DNA from: an uncultured Sedimentitalea sp.
GTDB taxonomy: Bacteria; Pseudomonadota; Alphaproteobacteria; Rhodobacterales; Rhodobacteraceae
Length of the DNA: 64,000 nucleotides
Direction: 5' to 3'
NCBI GenBank assembly: GCA_947504115.1
Contig: CANNGH010000009.1
Coordinates: forward strand, 1-64,000
In this document: piece after piece, positions 45,439-54,551 of the stretch
How positions within the stretch are numbered: the stretch's first letter is position 1
How the letters are laid out: every line of letters starts with the position of its first letter
Notes under the pieces: model-generated
Database searches by the model: none
What the model was told of the DNA's origin: nothing
The model's input: only the letters and a program-made list of their open reading frames with translations
Program-made: the position numbers and the translations under genes

Positions 45439-46698
45439 ATGAAAAAGTTCACCAATGCCCGCATCTACAAGGGCCAGAACGGCACCAGCGAGATTCTGGT
45501 CGAGAACGGCAAGATCAAGCAGATCGGCACGACCCTGCCCGACACGGACGAGGTGATCGACCTCAAGGGCCGGCTGGTCGTCCCGCCCTATGTCGATGCG
45601 CACCTGCATCTGGATTACGTCTTTACCGGCAGCGGCGACGAGGCCACCAACACCAGCGGCACCCTGTTCGAGGGCATTGCCCGCTGGCACGATGTGAAAA
45701 AGTCCCAGACCAAGGACGACGCCCGCGAACGGGCCTTGAGAGGCATCCGCGAGGAGGTCTCCAAGGGCGTGCAGTTCATCCGCACCCATGTGGACGTGGA
45801 CGACCCCGAACTGACCGGCCTCAAGGCGATGCTGGAACTGCGCGAGGAACTGGCCGACAACGTCACTATCCAGATCGTCGCCTTTCCGCAGGAAGGCATG
45901 TATGCCTACAAGGGCGGCGACGAGATGGTCGAGGAGGCGCTGAAGATGGGCGCCGATTGCGTCGGCTCGATCCCGCATTTCGAATGGGCGCGCGAGATCG
46001 GTGAGAAATCCATCCACCGCACGGTGGAACTGGCCACCAAATACGACAAGCTGATCGACGTGCATTGCGACGAAACCGACGACGTGATGAGCCGTTTCGT
46101 CGAATTGCTGAACGCGCTGGTGATGAGCGAGGGCATCGGCACCCGCACCGCCGCCAGCCACACCTGTTCGTTCGGGTCGGCCGACAACGCCTATGCCTTC
46201 CGCATGATGGGCCTGTTCGAGAAGTCGGGGATGAACTTCATCTCGCTGCCCACCGAAAACGCCTATCTGCAGGGCCGTCAGGACAGCTATCCCAAGCGGC
46301 GCGGCCTGACCCGCGTGAAGGAGTTCTTCGACAGCGGGATCAACGTCTGTTTCGGGCAGGATTCGATCAACGATCCGTGGTATCCGGTGGGCAACGGCAA
46401 CCTGATGAACATTCTCGACAACGGCATCCACCTTGCGCAAACCATGTCGTTCGAGGATCTGGACCGGGTTCTGGACCTGATCACCCATAACGGCGCCAAG
46501 ACCCTGAACGTCGAGGACCAGTACGGGATCGAGGAAGGCAAACCGGCCAACTTCCTCGTTCTGGATGCCGACAGCCCGTTCGAGGCGGTGCGCCAGCGCG
46601 CCGATGTGCTGGCGTCAATCCGCAACGGGGAATACCTGTTCAAACGCCCCGAGCCGAGTTTTGATATCGACCTCGACCTGTTCAGAAAGACGCGCTGA
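45439..46698 (+). CDS. Cytosine-deaminase-family amidohydrolase (CodA-like)
   Basis: The 419-residue enzyme keeps the CodA metal site: H55/H57 in HLHLDY, H209 and E212 in HCDETDD, H241 in ASHTCSF and D308 in FGQDSINDPWYP. The next residue, Asp314 in E. coli CodA, is Ser309 here, and the HDD of CodA has become QDS. That residue touches the substrate, so the preferred substrate may differ from cytosine (isoguanine, creatinine or another cyclic amidine are relatives). AATAGGAGA precedes the ATG. It is coupled to the MFS gene. Confidence 0.88.
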   Translation: MKKFTNARIYKGQNGTSEILVENGKIKQIGTTLPDTDEVIDLKGRLVVPPYVDAHLHLDYVFTGSGDEATNTSGTLFEGIARWHDVKKSQTKDDARERALRGIREEVSKGVQFIRTHVDVDDPELTGLKAMLELREELADNVTIQIVAFPQEGMYAYKGGDEMVEEALKMGADCVGSIPHFEWAREIGEKSIHRTVELATKYDKLIDVHCDETDDVMSRFVELLNALVMSEGIGTRTAASHTCSFGSADNAYAFRMMGLFEKSGMNFISLPTENAYLQGRQDSYPKRRGLTRVKEFFDSGINVCFGQDSINDPWYPVGNGNLMNILDNGIHLAQTMSFEDLDRVLDLITHNGAKTLNVEDQYGIEEGKPANFLVLDADSPFEAVRQRADVLASIRNGEYLFKRPEPSFDIDLDLFRKTR

Positions 46699-46827
46699 CC
46701 GCGTGCCTTGGCCGAAGGGCCTGATCTGGAAGGCGCGTTGAACGTGGCGGCGCGCGCGATATCCCCGATGCGGTATCGCCTGCGCTTTCCCGCTTGACCT
46801 GCGGGGGCGTTTTCACAAGACAGAGGC

Positions 46828-48513
46828 ATGCGCTTTGTGCACCGAACCGGTTTATATGTCCTGCCTCTCTGCCTCGCGTTTCTGGCTCTCGCGACATCGC
46901 TGACCCCGTCGCTGATCCCGCGCGACTGGCTGGTTCAGGGTGTCCTTGGCGGGATCGTCATGGGCGTGGGATACCTGATCGGGCGCTTTTTCGTGGCCTG
47001 CTGGCGACTGTTGGAATTGCCGGAACCGAAAGGGCGGACGGTTCGGATCGCACGGATCGTCGTGGGCGTTCCGACCGCTCTCCTCCTTGTCTGGTGCCTG
47101 TTTTCCGCGCGCGACTGGCAGAATGGCATCCGCGAACGGATGGGCATGGACCTGCTGGAAAGCTCGAACACGCTTCGGATGCTGGCGCTGGCCCTTGTCG
47201 TCTTCGGCGTGCTGGTTCTGTTGGGTTACGCGCTGCAATGGCTGTTCGATCGGGTGCGCTTTCGCCTCTATCGGTTCATGCCGGCGCGCACGGCGAACCT
47301 GGCCGGTTTCATCCTGACAGCGCTTGCGCTGATCTTCCTCGCGCGTGACGGTGTGGTGAACCGCGTGATCATCGCGCTGGACGATTCCGTGACACTGGCA
47401 CAAAGGCTTTTCGCCGATGCCCCGCCCCCGCCCGAGGCCCGCGGCCTGACGGGCGGGGCCGGATCGCTGGTGGATTGGGGCGCGCTGGGTCAGCCGGGGC
47501 GGGACTATATCCTGAGCGGGCCGGATGCCACCGACATCGCCGCCTTCACCGGACGCGACGCGATGCGGCCCATCCGCGTCTATGTCGGGCGCGCGCAGGC
47601 GGATACCGCGCAGCGCCGCGCCGATGTCGCGCTTGCCGAACTGATCCGCCAGGGCGGGTTCGAGCGCGAGGTGCTGATCGTCGCCATGCCCACCGGAACG
47701 GGCTGGATGGACCCCGGCGCGATGGACCCGGTCGAATACATGCATGGCGGCGATATCGCGACCGTCGCGGTGCAGTATTCCTATCTGCAATCGCCGCTGG
47801 CGCTGATCCTCGAAACCCGCTCGGGCCTCGATCAGGCCGAGGCCCTGATCACCTCAATCCACCGCTACTGGCGCGATCTGCCCGAGGACACGCGTCCGCG
47901 CCTCTACATTCACGGGCTGAGCCTCGGGGCGTGGTCGTCGATGCATGGCACCGATCTGTTCGTGCTGCTGGACGATCCGATCGACGGCGCGCTTTGGGCC
48001 GGGCCGCCGTTCCCGTCGGTCAGATGGCAGAACGTGGTCGCATCGCGCAATGCGGACAGCCCGTTCGTGGCGCCGGTTCTTGCCGATGGGCGACTGGTGC
48101 GCTTTGCGTCCCATTACAAGGATGCCGGTGGCCCGGAGGGCTGGGGCGGCATGCGCATCGTGTATGTTCAGTATGCCAGCGACCCCATCGTGTTCTTCAC
48201 CCCCAGTTCCGCCTTTCGTGCGCCGCCATGGATGAACGAGCCGCGCGCGCCGGATGTATCGCCCGACATGCGCTTCATTCCCGTGGTCACGCAGTTGCAG
48301 CTTGCCGTGGACATGATGCTGGCGAACACGGCGCCCGAGGGGCACGGACATGCCTATTATGCACGCGACTATATCGGCCCTTGGGTCGCGGTGACCGATC
48401 CCGGGGGGTGGAGCGCGAAAGACACCGCGCGCCTGATCGCCCATTGCGATGGCGGATTTCAGGAGGGGTGCAACCCTGACGGCCCGGGGGACGCTGCGGC
48501 AGCGCTGCCGTAG
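46828..48513 (+). CDS. Membrane-anchored alpha/beta-hydrolase (Abhydrolase_9 type)
   Basis: The 561 residues split into a membrane half (1-195; four or five helices, starting LYVLPLCLAFLALATSLTPS) and an alpha/beta-hydrolase half. The nucleophile elbow is IHGLSLGAWSS (G-L-S-L-G). An acidic and a His residue that could complete the triad are not certain. The arrangement matches Pfam Abhydrolase_9_N plus Abhydrolase_9, a family of unknown substrate. The facing of the catalytic domain is not clear. It stands alone, 129 bp after the deaminase. Confidence 0.85.
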   Translation: MRFVHRTGLYVLPLCLAFLALATSLTPSLIPRDWLVQGVLGGIVMGVGYLIGRFFVACWRLLELPEPKGRTVRIARIVVGVPTALLLVWCLFSARDWQNGIRERMGMDLLESSNTLRMLALALVVFGVLVLLGYALQWLFDRVRFRLYRFMPARTANLAGFILTALALIFLARDGVVNRVIIALDDSVTLAQRLFADAPPPPEARGLTGGAGSLVDWGALGQPGRDYILSGPDATDIAAFTGRDAMRPIRVYVGRAQADTAQRRADVALAELIRQGGFEREVLIVAMPTGTGWMDPGAMDPVEYMHGGDIATVAVQYSYLQSPLALILETRSGLDQAEALITSIHRYWRDLPEDTRPRLYIHGLSLGAWSSMHGTDLFVLLDDPIDGALWAGPPFPSVRWQNVVASRNADSPFVAPVLADGRLVRFASHYKDAGGPEGWGGMRIVYVQYASDPIVFFTPSSAFRAPPWMNEPRAPDVSPDMRFIPVVTQLQLAVDMMLANTAPEGHGHAYYARDYIGPWVAVTDPGGWSAKDTARLIAHCDGGFQEGCNPDGPGDAAAALP

Positions 48514-48541
48514 ATCGCGGTGACGCGCCGCAACCCGTCCG

Positions 48542-49849
48542 TCATGCGGGATAATCGTCCGCCTCTGCGACCGGCGCGGGCCCGAAAGATGTCGTCTCGG
48601 GTTCGGTTCGCGGATCGAGCACCAGCGCCGCGGGTGAACTGTCGGGCAACGGCACGAATTTCTCGCGCGCATCGGGGGCCGGTTGCTGCGCCGCCCTGAC
48701 CCGGAACAGGACGAATATTGCGTAGACTACCGCGATCACCGACTCGAACACGAAAAACGACCCCGGACCGAAGATCGCCATCAGCCCCGAGGTCAGCAGC
48801 GGCCCGATCGTCGCGCCGATGGAATAGACCATCAGCAACCGGCCCGACGCGGCCACGTAATACTTGCGGTCCAGCCGGTCGAAGGTCTGAGCGACGCAAA
48901 GCGGGTAAACGCTGCTGATCGCGCCGCCAAAGGCCAGCGCCATGACCATCAGCACAACCAGCGACACCCCGCTTGCGATCGACAGCGACAGAAGGCCCCA
49001 TGATGTCCCCACGGCGAGCAGGATTCCGGCCATCACGATGCGCCGGTCGAACCTGTCCGCCAGCATCCCGATGGGAACCTGAAAGGCAAGGCCGCCCAAA
49101 ACGACGACAGACATGAACATGGCCGTTTCGGACACGCTGAGACCGATCTGGCGCGCAAAGACGGCCGCCAGCCCGTAGAACGATCCGATCAGGATACCCG
49201 CTACGCCGGCCCCGACCACGCCGACCTTGGAGGCGGCGAAAATCTCTTTCACGCGCAGAACCCGGATTTCGCGAAGATCCGGCTTGCCCAGACGCGTCAT
49301 CGCGATGGGAATCAGCGACAGGCCGATCAGCACCGCGGACAGGTCCAGAAGATCGCCATCGCCAACCGGGGCGACGTTCACCAATGTCTGACCCAGCGCC
49401 ATCGCAAGATAGAAGGCCAGCATGTAGAACCCCAGGACCCGGCCCCGGGTCTCGTTGCTGCTGCGCTCGTTCAGCCAGCTTTCGACTGCGGTTGTCATGC
49501 CGGCGATGCAGAACCCGTTGATGACCCGCAGGATCACCCATGCCGTCGGGCTGAAGAAGGTATCATAGGCCAGGCAGGTCGCCGCCGTCAGCGCCGCAAA
49601 GACCGAAAACGCGCGGATATGCCCGATCCGCAGGATGACGATTTTCGACCGGAACCCGCCAAGCGCCAGCCCCAGATAATAGGCAGCCATGATCGCACCG
49701 ATCAGCGCGACGGGATAATCCGCGGCCTCCATGCGCAGCGGCAGCACCACACCCAGCAGGCTGTTGCCGGCGATGAACGCCGCCGTTCCACCCAGCAGCG
49801 ACCGTACCGAAACGACGGTTTCACGAATGTTCTGGGCCATGATGTCCAT
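48542..49849 (-). CDS. MFS transporter (YcaD-like)
   Basis: Twelve helices fill about 435 residues from the ATG at 49849 (MDIMAQNIRETVVSVRSL); an ATG three codons later is equally possible. The LNERSSNETRGRVLGFYM loop is conserved in YcaD-type transporters, followed by two six-helix halves. A soluble Pro/Ala-rich tail of about 50 residues ends it. The substrate is unknown. It is divergent from the sulfur operon regulator, 155 bp away, and converges on the hydrolase gene. Confidence 0.85.
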   Translation of the reverse strand: MDIMAQNIRETVVSVRSLLGGTAAFIAGNSLLGVVLPLRMEAADYPVALIGAIMAAYYLGLALGGFRSKIVILRIGHIRAFSVFAALTAATCLAYDTFFSPTAWVILRVINGFCIAGMTTAVESWLNERSSNETRGRVLGFYMLAFYLAMALGQTLVNVAPVGDGDLLDLSAVLIGLSLIPIAMTRLGKPDLREIRVLRVKEIFAASKVGVVGAGVAGILIGSFYGLAAVFARQIGLSVSETAMFMSVVVLGGLAFQVPIGMLADRFDRRIVMAGILLAVGTSWGLLSLSIASGVSLVVLMVMALAFGGAISSVYPLCVAQTFDRLDRKYYVAASGRLLMVYSIGATIGPLLTSGLMAIFGPGSFFVFESVIAVVYAIFVLFRVRAAQQPAPDAREKFVPLPDSSPAALVLDPRTEPETTSFGPAPVAEADDYPA

Positions 49850-50004
49850 CCGGGTTCTTCTGTTCCTGCAAAAAGGCAGGAGAGTTCCCGACGCGTATAG
49901 CCGGAGCCGACGGCCTTGAGACAGCGCATTTTCGGCTTGGTTCCGGTCGCGCCTGTGGTATGCGCGCGCACGCGCTCCTTTTTCACCGGCAGGGGATTCA
50001 CCAT

Positions 50005-50682
50005 ATGACCAGGGTCGGCGCAAGCTGGATAGATCAATTCGACGGGCTGTCGCGGCTGCCGGACGATCTGCGCGATGCCCTCGTCGCCGGCAGCAAGGTG
50101 GTGCATATCCGCGAGGGAACCCCGGTTTTCGAACCCGGCCAATCGGCGGACAACCTTCTGTTGCTGCTCGAAGGGACCGTGCGCGTTCAGCAGAGATCGG
50201 AGACCGGGCGGGAAGTGTTCCTCTACCGTGTCCACGCCGGCGAAAGCTGCGTTCTGACCACGGCCTGCATGCTGGCCTTCGAGGACTACGCCGCCGATGG
50301 CGTGGCCGAGACGGATGTGCGCGCCATCGCCATTCCGCGCGCGACCTTCGACGATCTCGCCGGTCGCTCGCCGGTCTTTCGCGAATTCATTTTCAAGGCG
50401 TATTCGCGGCGCATCACCGACCTGTTGACATTGATCGACGACATCGTCTTTCAGCGGCTCGACGTGCGGCTTGCGGCGCGGCTGCTGGAACTGGCCGAAA
50501 ATGACCACGTTCAGGCCACCCACCAGATGCTCGGCACCGAACTGGGCACGGCGCGCGAGGTCGTCTCGCGCATTCTGTCGGAGTTCCAGCGGCGGGGCTG
50601 GATCGAACAGCGCCGCGGGGAAATCCGGCTGATCGGACGCCCGGCGCTCGAACGTCTGGCCCGCTCCGCCGGAGAACAGTGA
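50005..50682 (+). CDS. Crp/Fnr-family regulator of the reactive-sulfur operon
   Basis: From the ATG at 50005 the product has 225 residues: a cyclic-nucleotide-like sensor, a dimer helix and a winged helix-turn-helix. Its recognition helix AREVVSRILSEF has the E-x-x-S-R pattern. There is no FNR Fe-S Cys cluster, but two Cys lie close together at C82 and C88 (ESCVLTTACML) in the sensor. As first gene before DUF2892, YeeE-type, SulP and MBL genes, it may sense sulfide or persulfide through these Cys, taking the place of BigR. That is an inference. Confidence 0.8.
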   Translation: MTRVGASWIDQFDGLSRLPDDLRDALVAGSKVVHIREGTPVFEPGQSADNLLLLLEGTVRVQQRSETGREVFLYRVHAGESCVLTTACMLAFEDYAADGVAETDVRAIAIPRATFDDLAGRSPVFREFIFKAYSRRITDLLTLIDDIVFQRLDVRLAARLLELAENDHVQATHQMLGTELGTAREVVSRILSEFQRRGWIEQRRGEIRLIGRPALERLARSAGEQ

Positions 50683-50754
50683 CGAAGTCACAGACAACCC
50701 GATCCCTTTCAGGCCAGGGTGTGCGCTGCACTGATTCGCCAAAGGGAACAGAAC

Positions 50755-50961
50755 ATGACCAAAAACATGGGAAGCATCGATCGCTGGCTGCGCGTCGTGG
50801 TGGGCGTTGCCCTGCTGATCGCGGCTTTTGCCACCGATTTCGGCGCAGGCGGCTGGCTGCATTGGGCGATGATCATCGTGGGCGTCATCCTTGCCATAAC
50901 GGCGCTTGTCGGCAACTGCCCGCTCTATTCCATCCTCGGCATCCGCACCTGCCGAAGGTGA
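50755..50961 (+). CDS. DUF2892 small membrane protein
   Basis: The 68 residues from the ATG at 50755 begin MTKNMGSIDRWLRVVVGVAL and have two membrane helices around residues 14-30 and 34-55. The C-terminal GNCPLYSILGIRTCRR has two Cys, the DUF2892 (YgaP membrane-tail) signature. Such proteins go with rhodanese or sulfur-transport genes. It is 5 bp before the first YeeE-type gene. Confidence 0.88.
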   Translation: MTKNMGSIDRWLRVVVGVALLIAAFATDFGAGGWLHWAMIIVGVILAITALVGNCPLYSILGIRTCRR

Positions 50962-50966
50962 GCGTG

Positions 50967-51398
50967 ATGGAAACCGTCTTCACACCTTGGCAATCCCTGA
51001 CCGGGGGCGCCCTGATCGGACTGGCCGCGACCCTGCTGATGCTCGGCCTCGGCCGGATTTTCGGCGCGACCGGGGTCCTCCACGGCCTGTTCTCCTCCGA
51101 TGCGTCCGGGGACCGGATGTGGCGGCTGGTCTTGCTGGCGGGAATGATCAGCGGCCCGTTGCTGGTATTCATGCTGTCGGGCCGGATGCCCGCCGTGCAG
51201 GTGCCGGTCTCGCCGCTGATGCTGGGCATCGGCGGGCTCATCGTGGGCGTCGGCGTGACGTTCGGGTCGGGCTGCACGTCCGGTCACGGGGTCTGCGGCA
51301 TGGCGCGGCTGTCACCGCGCTCCATCGTCGCCGTGCTGACCTTCATGATCGCGACGGCCGCAACGGTCTATGTCCAGCGCCATGTCATCGGAGTGTGA
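50967..51398 (+). CDS. YeeE/YedE-family transporter, first half (PmpA-like)
   Basis: The 143-residue membrane protein from the ATG at 50967 has about four helices and the sulfur-ligand motif GSGCTSGHGVCGMARLS. These half-proteins pair with a second YeeE/YedE half to form a thiosulfate- or sulfur-compound channel, as in pmpA-pmpB of bigR operons. It is 3 bp from its partner gene. A longer upstream frame is an extension through DUF2892 and is not used. Confidence 0.87.
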   Translation: METVFTPWQSLTGGALIGLAATLLMLGLGRIFGATGVLHGLFSSDASGDRMWRLVLLAGMISGPLLVFMLSGRMPAVQVPVSPLMLGIGGLIVGVGVTFGSGCTSGHGVCGMARLSPRSIVAVLTFMIATAATVYVQRHVIGV

Positions 51399-51401
51399 TC
51401 C

Positions 51402-51839
51402 ATGAGGCTTCTTTCGACCTATCTGATCGGGCTGGTCTTCGGCGTCGGAATTTCGATTTCCGGCATGGCGAACCCGGCCAAGGTGCTGAATTTCTTTGAC
51501 GTCGCCGGGGCGTGGGATCCCTCGCTGGCATTCGTCATGGGCGGCGCCGTCGTGGTGACCTTCATCGGCTATCGCCTTGTCCTGCCGCGCGCCGCGCCCG
51601 TGTTCGGGCGACGCTTCAATCTGCCTGCAAGCACCATCATCGACGCGCGCCTGATCGGCGGCTCCGCCCTGTTCGGCATTGGCTGGGGCGTTTCGGGATT
51701 CTGCCCCGGCGGCGCGTTGCCCGCGCTGGGGACCGGCCGCTGGGAAGTCTTCCTGTTCGTCGCTGCCATGTCGGCCGGACTCTGGCTGGCGAATGTCATT
51801 CAGTCCTTTGCCGCGTCCTCCGCCGCCGCCAAGACATGA
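51402..51839 (+). CDS. YeeE/YedE-family transporter, second half (PmpB-like)
   Basis: The 145-residue protein has four helices, the GISISGMANPAKVLNFFD start and GWGVSGFCPGGALPALG, the complementary Cys motif of the second half of a YeeE/YedE channel. It follows its partner by 3 bp and overlaps the sulP start by 4 bp, so assembly of both halves with SulP from one transcript is likely. It probably carries a reduced sulfur compound across the inner membrane. Confidence 0.87.
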   Translation: MRLLSTYLIGLVFGVGISISGMANPAKVLNFFDVAGAWDPSLAFVMGGAVVVTFIGYRLVLPRAAPVFGRRFNLPASTIIDARLIGGSALFGIGWGVSGFCPGGALPALGTGRWEVFLFVAAMSAGLWLANVIQSFAASSAAAKT

Positions 51840-53596
51840 CGACGCCGACCCTGTCCAGATACCTGCCCATCCTTGACTGGGGATCGCGTTACAGCCGCAG
51901 TGAGCTGAGCGGAGATGCCATCGCCGCCGTCATCGTGACGATCATGCTGATTCCGCAATCGCTGGCCTATGCGCTGCTGGCCGGGTTGCCGCCCGAGGCG
52001 GGGATCTACGCCTCGATCGTGCCGATCATCCTTTACGCCGTGTTCGGAACAAGCCGCACATTGGCGGTTGGTCCGGTCGCGGTCGTCTCCCTGATGACGG
52101 CGGCGGCAATCGGCGAAGTCGCGGAGGCGGGCACCGCAGGCTATGGCATTGCCGCGCTGACGCTCGCGGGTCTTTCAGGCGCGATCCTGCTGGTCATGGG
52201 CATTTTCCGCCTCGGGTTTCTGGCGAATTTCCTGTCCCATCCCGTCATCGCCGGTTTCATCACGGCCTCGGGCATCCTGATCGCGGTCAGTCAGCTGCGC
52301 CATATACTGGGCGTCGGCGGCGGCGGCAGCGCCCTGCCCCGGATGCTGGCCTCGCTGGCCGAAAGCATCGGCGATCTGAACATCCCGACCCTGATCCTCG
52401 GCGGGGCCGCGACGGCGTTCCTGTTCTGGGTCCGCAAGGGGCTGAAGCCGCTTCTGGAAAAGATCGGCCTGAGCAGGGGCGCGGTCAGCATCCTGTCCAG
52501 GGCCGGGCCGGTTCTGGCCATCGCCACCACCACCGGCGCGACGGCGATGTTCGGTCTGAACGACAAGGGCGTGGCGATTGTCGGCACCGTCCCGCAAGGC
52601 GTGCCGCCCCTGACGCTGCCCGCCCTTGCGCCCGATCTGATCGGCGCGCTGCTTTTGCCGGCGGTGCTGATCTCGGTCATCGGTTTCGTCGAATCCATCT
52701 CGGTCGCGCAGACGCTGGCGGCCCGGAAACGCCAGCGCATCGACCCGGATCAGGAACTGATCGGCCTTGGCGCGGCCAATATCGGGGCCGCGTTCACCGG
52801 CGGCTTTCCGGTCACGGGCGGGTTTTCCCGCTCGGTCGTGAATTACGACGCCGGGGCGCAGACGCCCGCGGCCGGGGCCTACACCGCCGCGGGCCTGCTG
52901 GTCGCGTCGCTGTTCCTGACACCGCTGATCCACTATCTGCCCAAGGCGACGCTGGCCGCGACGATCATCGTCGCCGTGCTGTCGCTGGTCGATCTGTCGA
53001 TCCTCAAACGCACATGGACCTATTCCAAGGCCGATTTCTCGGCCGTGTTCATCACCATCGCGCTCACGCTCGGCTTCGGCGTCGAGGTGGGCGTGTCGGC
53101 GGGCGTTGCGGTGTCGATCCTGATCCACCTCTACCGGTCGTCGCGCCCCCACATGGCCGTGGTCGGGCGCGTTCCGGGGACCGAGCATTTTCGCAACATC
53201 GACCGCCACGAGGTCGAAACGCAGGACCACATCATATCCCTGCGCGTCGATGAAAGCCTCTATTTCGCCAACGCCCGGTTTCTGGAGGACCGCATCTACG
53301 ACATGGTCGCCCGCCAGCCGGCGGTGCGCCACGTCGTGCTGATGTGCCCGGCGGTGAACGAGGTGGACATGAGCGCGCTGGAAAGCCTCGAGGCGATCAA
53401 CACGCGCCTGCGCGATCAGGACGTGCAGTTCCACCTGAGCGAGGTCAAGGGCCCGGTCATGGACCGGCTGGAACGCTCGCATTTTCTGTCCGAACTGACG
53501 GGCCAGGTCTTCCTGTCCCAGCATCTGGCGATCCAGACCCTGTCTGCCACGCCGGACCCCACCCACATTTCCGAAAAAGGAGCCATCCATGTCTGA
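51836..53596 (+). CDS. SulP-family anion transporter with STAS domain
   Basis: The 586 residues from the ATG at 51836 (MTTPTLSRYLPILDWG) hold a SulP core with IMLIPQSLAYALLAGLPPEAG (residues about 40-60) and about 10-12 helices, then a cytoplasmic STAS domain (about 455-570, with VDESLYFANARFLEDRI and NEVDMSALESLE). SulP proteins carry sulfate, bicarbonate or other anions. In this operon export or uptake of sulfur oxyanions is most likely. It overlaps the YeeE-like and MBL genes at both ends. Confidence 0.92.
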   Translation: MTTPTLSRYLPILDWGSRYSRSELSGDAIAAVIVTIMLIPQSLAYALLAGLPPEAGIYASIVPIILYAVFGTSRTLAVGPVAVVSLMTAAAIGEVAEAGTAGYGIAALTLAGLSGAILLVMGIFRLGFLANFLSHPVIAGFITASGILIAVSQLRHILGVGGGGSALPRMLASLAESIGDLNIPTLILGGAATAFLFWVRKGLKPLLEKIGLSRGAVSILSRAGPVLAIATTTGATAMFGLNDKGVAIVGTVPQGVPPLTLPALAPDLIGALLLPAVLISVIGFVESISVAQTLAARKRQRIDPDQELIGLGAANIGAAFTGGFPVTGGFSRSVVNYDAGAQTPAAGAYTAAGLLVASLFLTPLIHYLPKATLAATIIVAVLSLVDLSILKRTWTYSKADFSAVFITIALTLGFGVEVGVSAGVAVSILIHLYRSSRPHMAVVGRVPGTEHFRNIDRHEVETQDHIISLRVDESLYFANARFLEDRIYDMVARQPAVRHVVLMCPAVNEVDMSALESLEAINTRLRDQDVQFHLSEVKGPVMDRLERSHFLSELTGQVFLSQHLAIQTLSATPDPTHISEKGAIHV

Positions 53597-54494
53597 TTAT
53601 CAGCATTTCACCCGCCACAGCCCGTCCACCGGTGCCGGCTCGCCCGATGTCTGGGGCATCTACGAGGCCGATACCGGCTCGATCCAGTATGTCATGGCCT
53701 GCCCGGAAACCAGGAAGGCCGCCGCGATCGACGTCGTGCTGAACTTCGACCCCGCATCGGCGCGCACCTCGAGCGAAAGCGCCGAGAAAGTGCTGGAGCT
53801 TGTCAAGGAAAACGGCCTCGATCTGGTGCATATCCTCGACACGCACCCCCATGCCGACCACCTGATGGCGGCGGCCTGGCTGAAGGAAAAAACCGGCCTG
53901 CCGAACGCCATCGGCGCGCGCACCAAAAAGATCGCCAGGCTTTGGCGCGAATACTACAACCTGCCGGACCTCGATCCCGACCCCTGTTTCGACACGTTCT
54001 TCAACGATGGCGACAGTTTCGACATCGGCAACCTGACCGTCACCGTCGAGCTTTCCACCGGTCATACGCTTGGCTCGATCAGCTATTTCGCGGGGGATGC
54101 CGGGTTCGTGCATGACACGCTGATGTATCCCGACAGCGGATCGTCGCGGGCGGATTTCCCCGGTGGCGACACGTCCGAACTGTGGGACAGCATCCAGTCG
54201 ATCCTGTCGCGCCCGGACGACACCCGCCTGTTCGTCGGTCACGATTATGGCAAGGGCGCGCGCACGGAACCCGCGTGGGAGGCGACGGTCGCCGAACACA
54301 AGGCCGACAACATCCATGTCGGCGCCGGAACCGACAGGGCCAGTTTCATCAGGATCCGCGACGAACGCGACGCGACGCTCGGCCTGCCCGACCGGATGCT
54401 GCACGCGCTTCAGGTCAACCTGCGCGGCGGTGTCCTGCCGCCGCCCGAGGATGACGGGCACCGGTATTTCAAGATCCCGGCCAATCGGTTCTGA
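53589..54494 (+). CDS. MBL-fold persulfide-dioxygenase-like hydrolase (Blh/ETHE1 type)
   Basis: This 301-residue metallo-beta-lactamase-fold protein has the metal motif THPHADH (H86, H88, D90, H91), the STGHTLGSISYF loop, HDTLMYPDSG and FVGHDYG. These match ETHE1/Blh persulfide dioxygenases, which oxidise glutathione persulfide to sulfite with one iron and O2. There is no fused rhodanese. Overlapping sulP by 8 bp and closing the operon, it should remove sulfane sulfur in the cytoplasm. Confidence 0.88.
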   Translation: MSDYQHFTRHSPSTGAGSPDVWGIYEADTGSIQYVMACPETRKAAAIDVVLNFDPASARTSSESAEKVLELVKENGLDLVHILDTHPHADHLMAAAWLKEKTGLPNAIGARTKKIARLWREYYNLPDLDPDPCFDTFFNDGDSFDIGNLTVTVELSTGHTLGSISYFAGDAGFVHDTLMYPDSGSSRADFPGGDTSELWDSIQSILSRPDDTRLFVGHDYGKGARTEPAWEATVAEHKADNIHVGAGTDRASFIRIRDERDATLGLPDRMLHALQVNLRGGVLPPPEDDGHRYFKIPANRF

Positions 54495-54551
54495 CGCCGA
54501 TCCTCGAAACGCAGACCCATCGTGCAGAAACGGCGGGCCCGGTGCGTCCCC

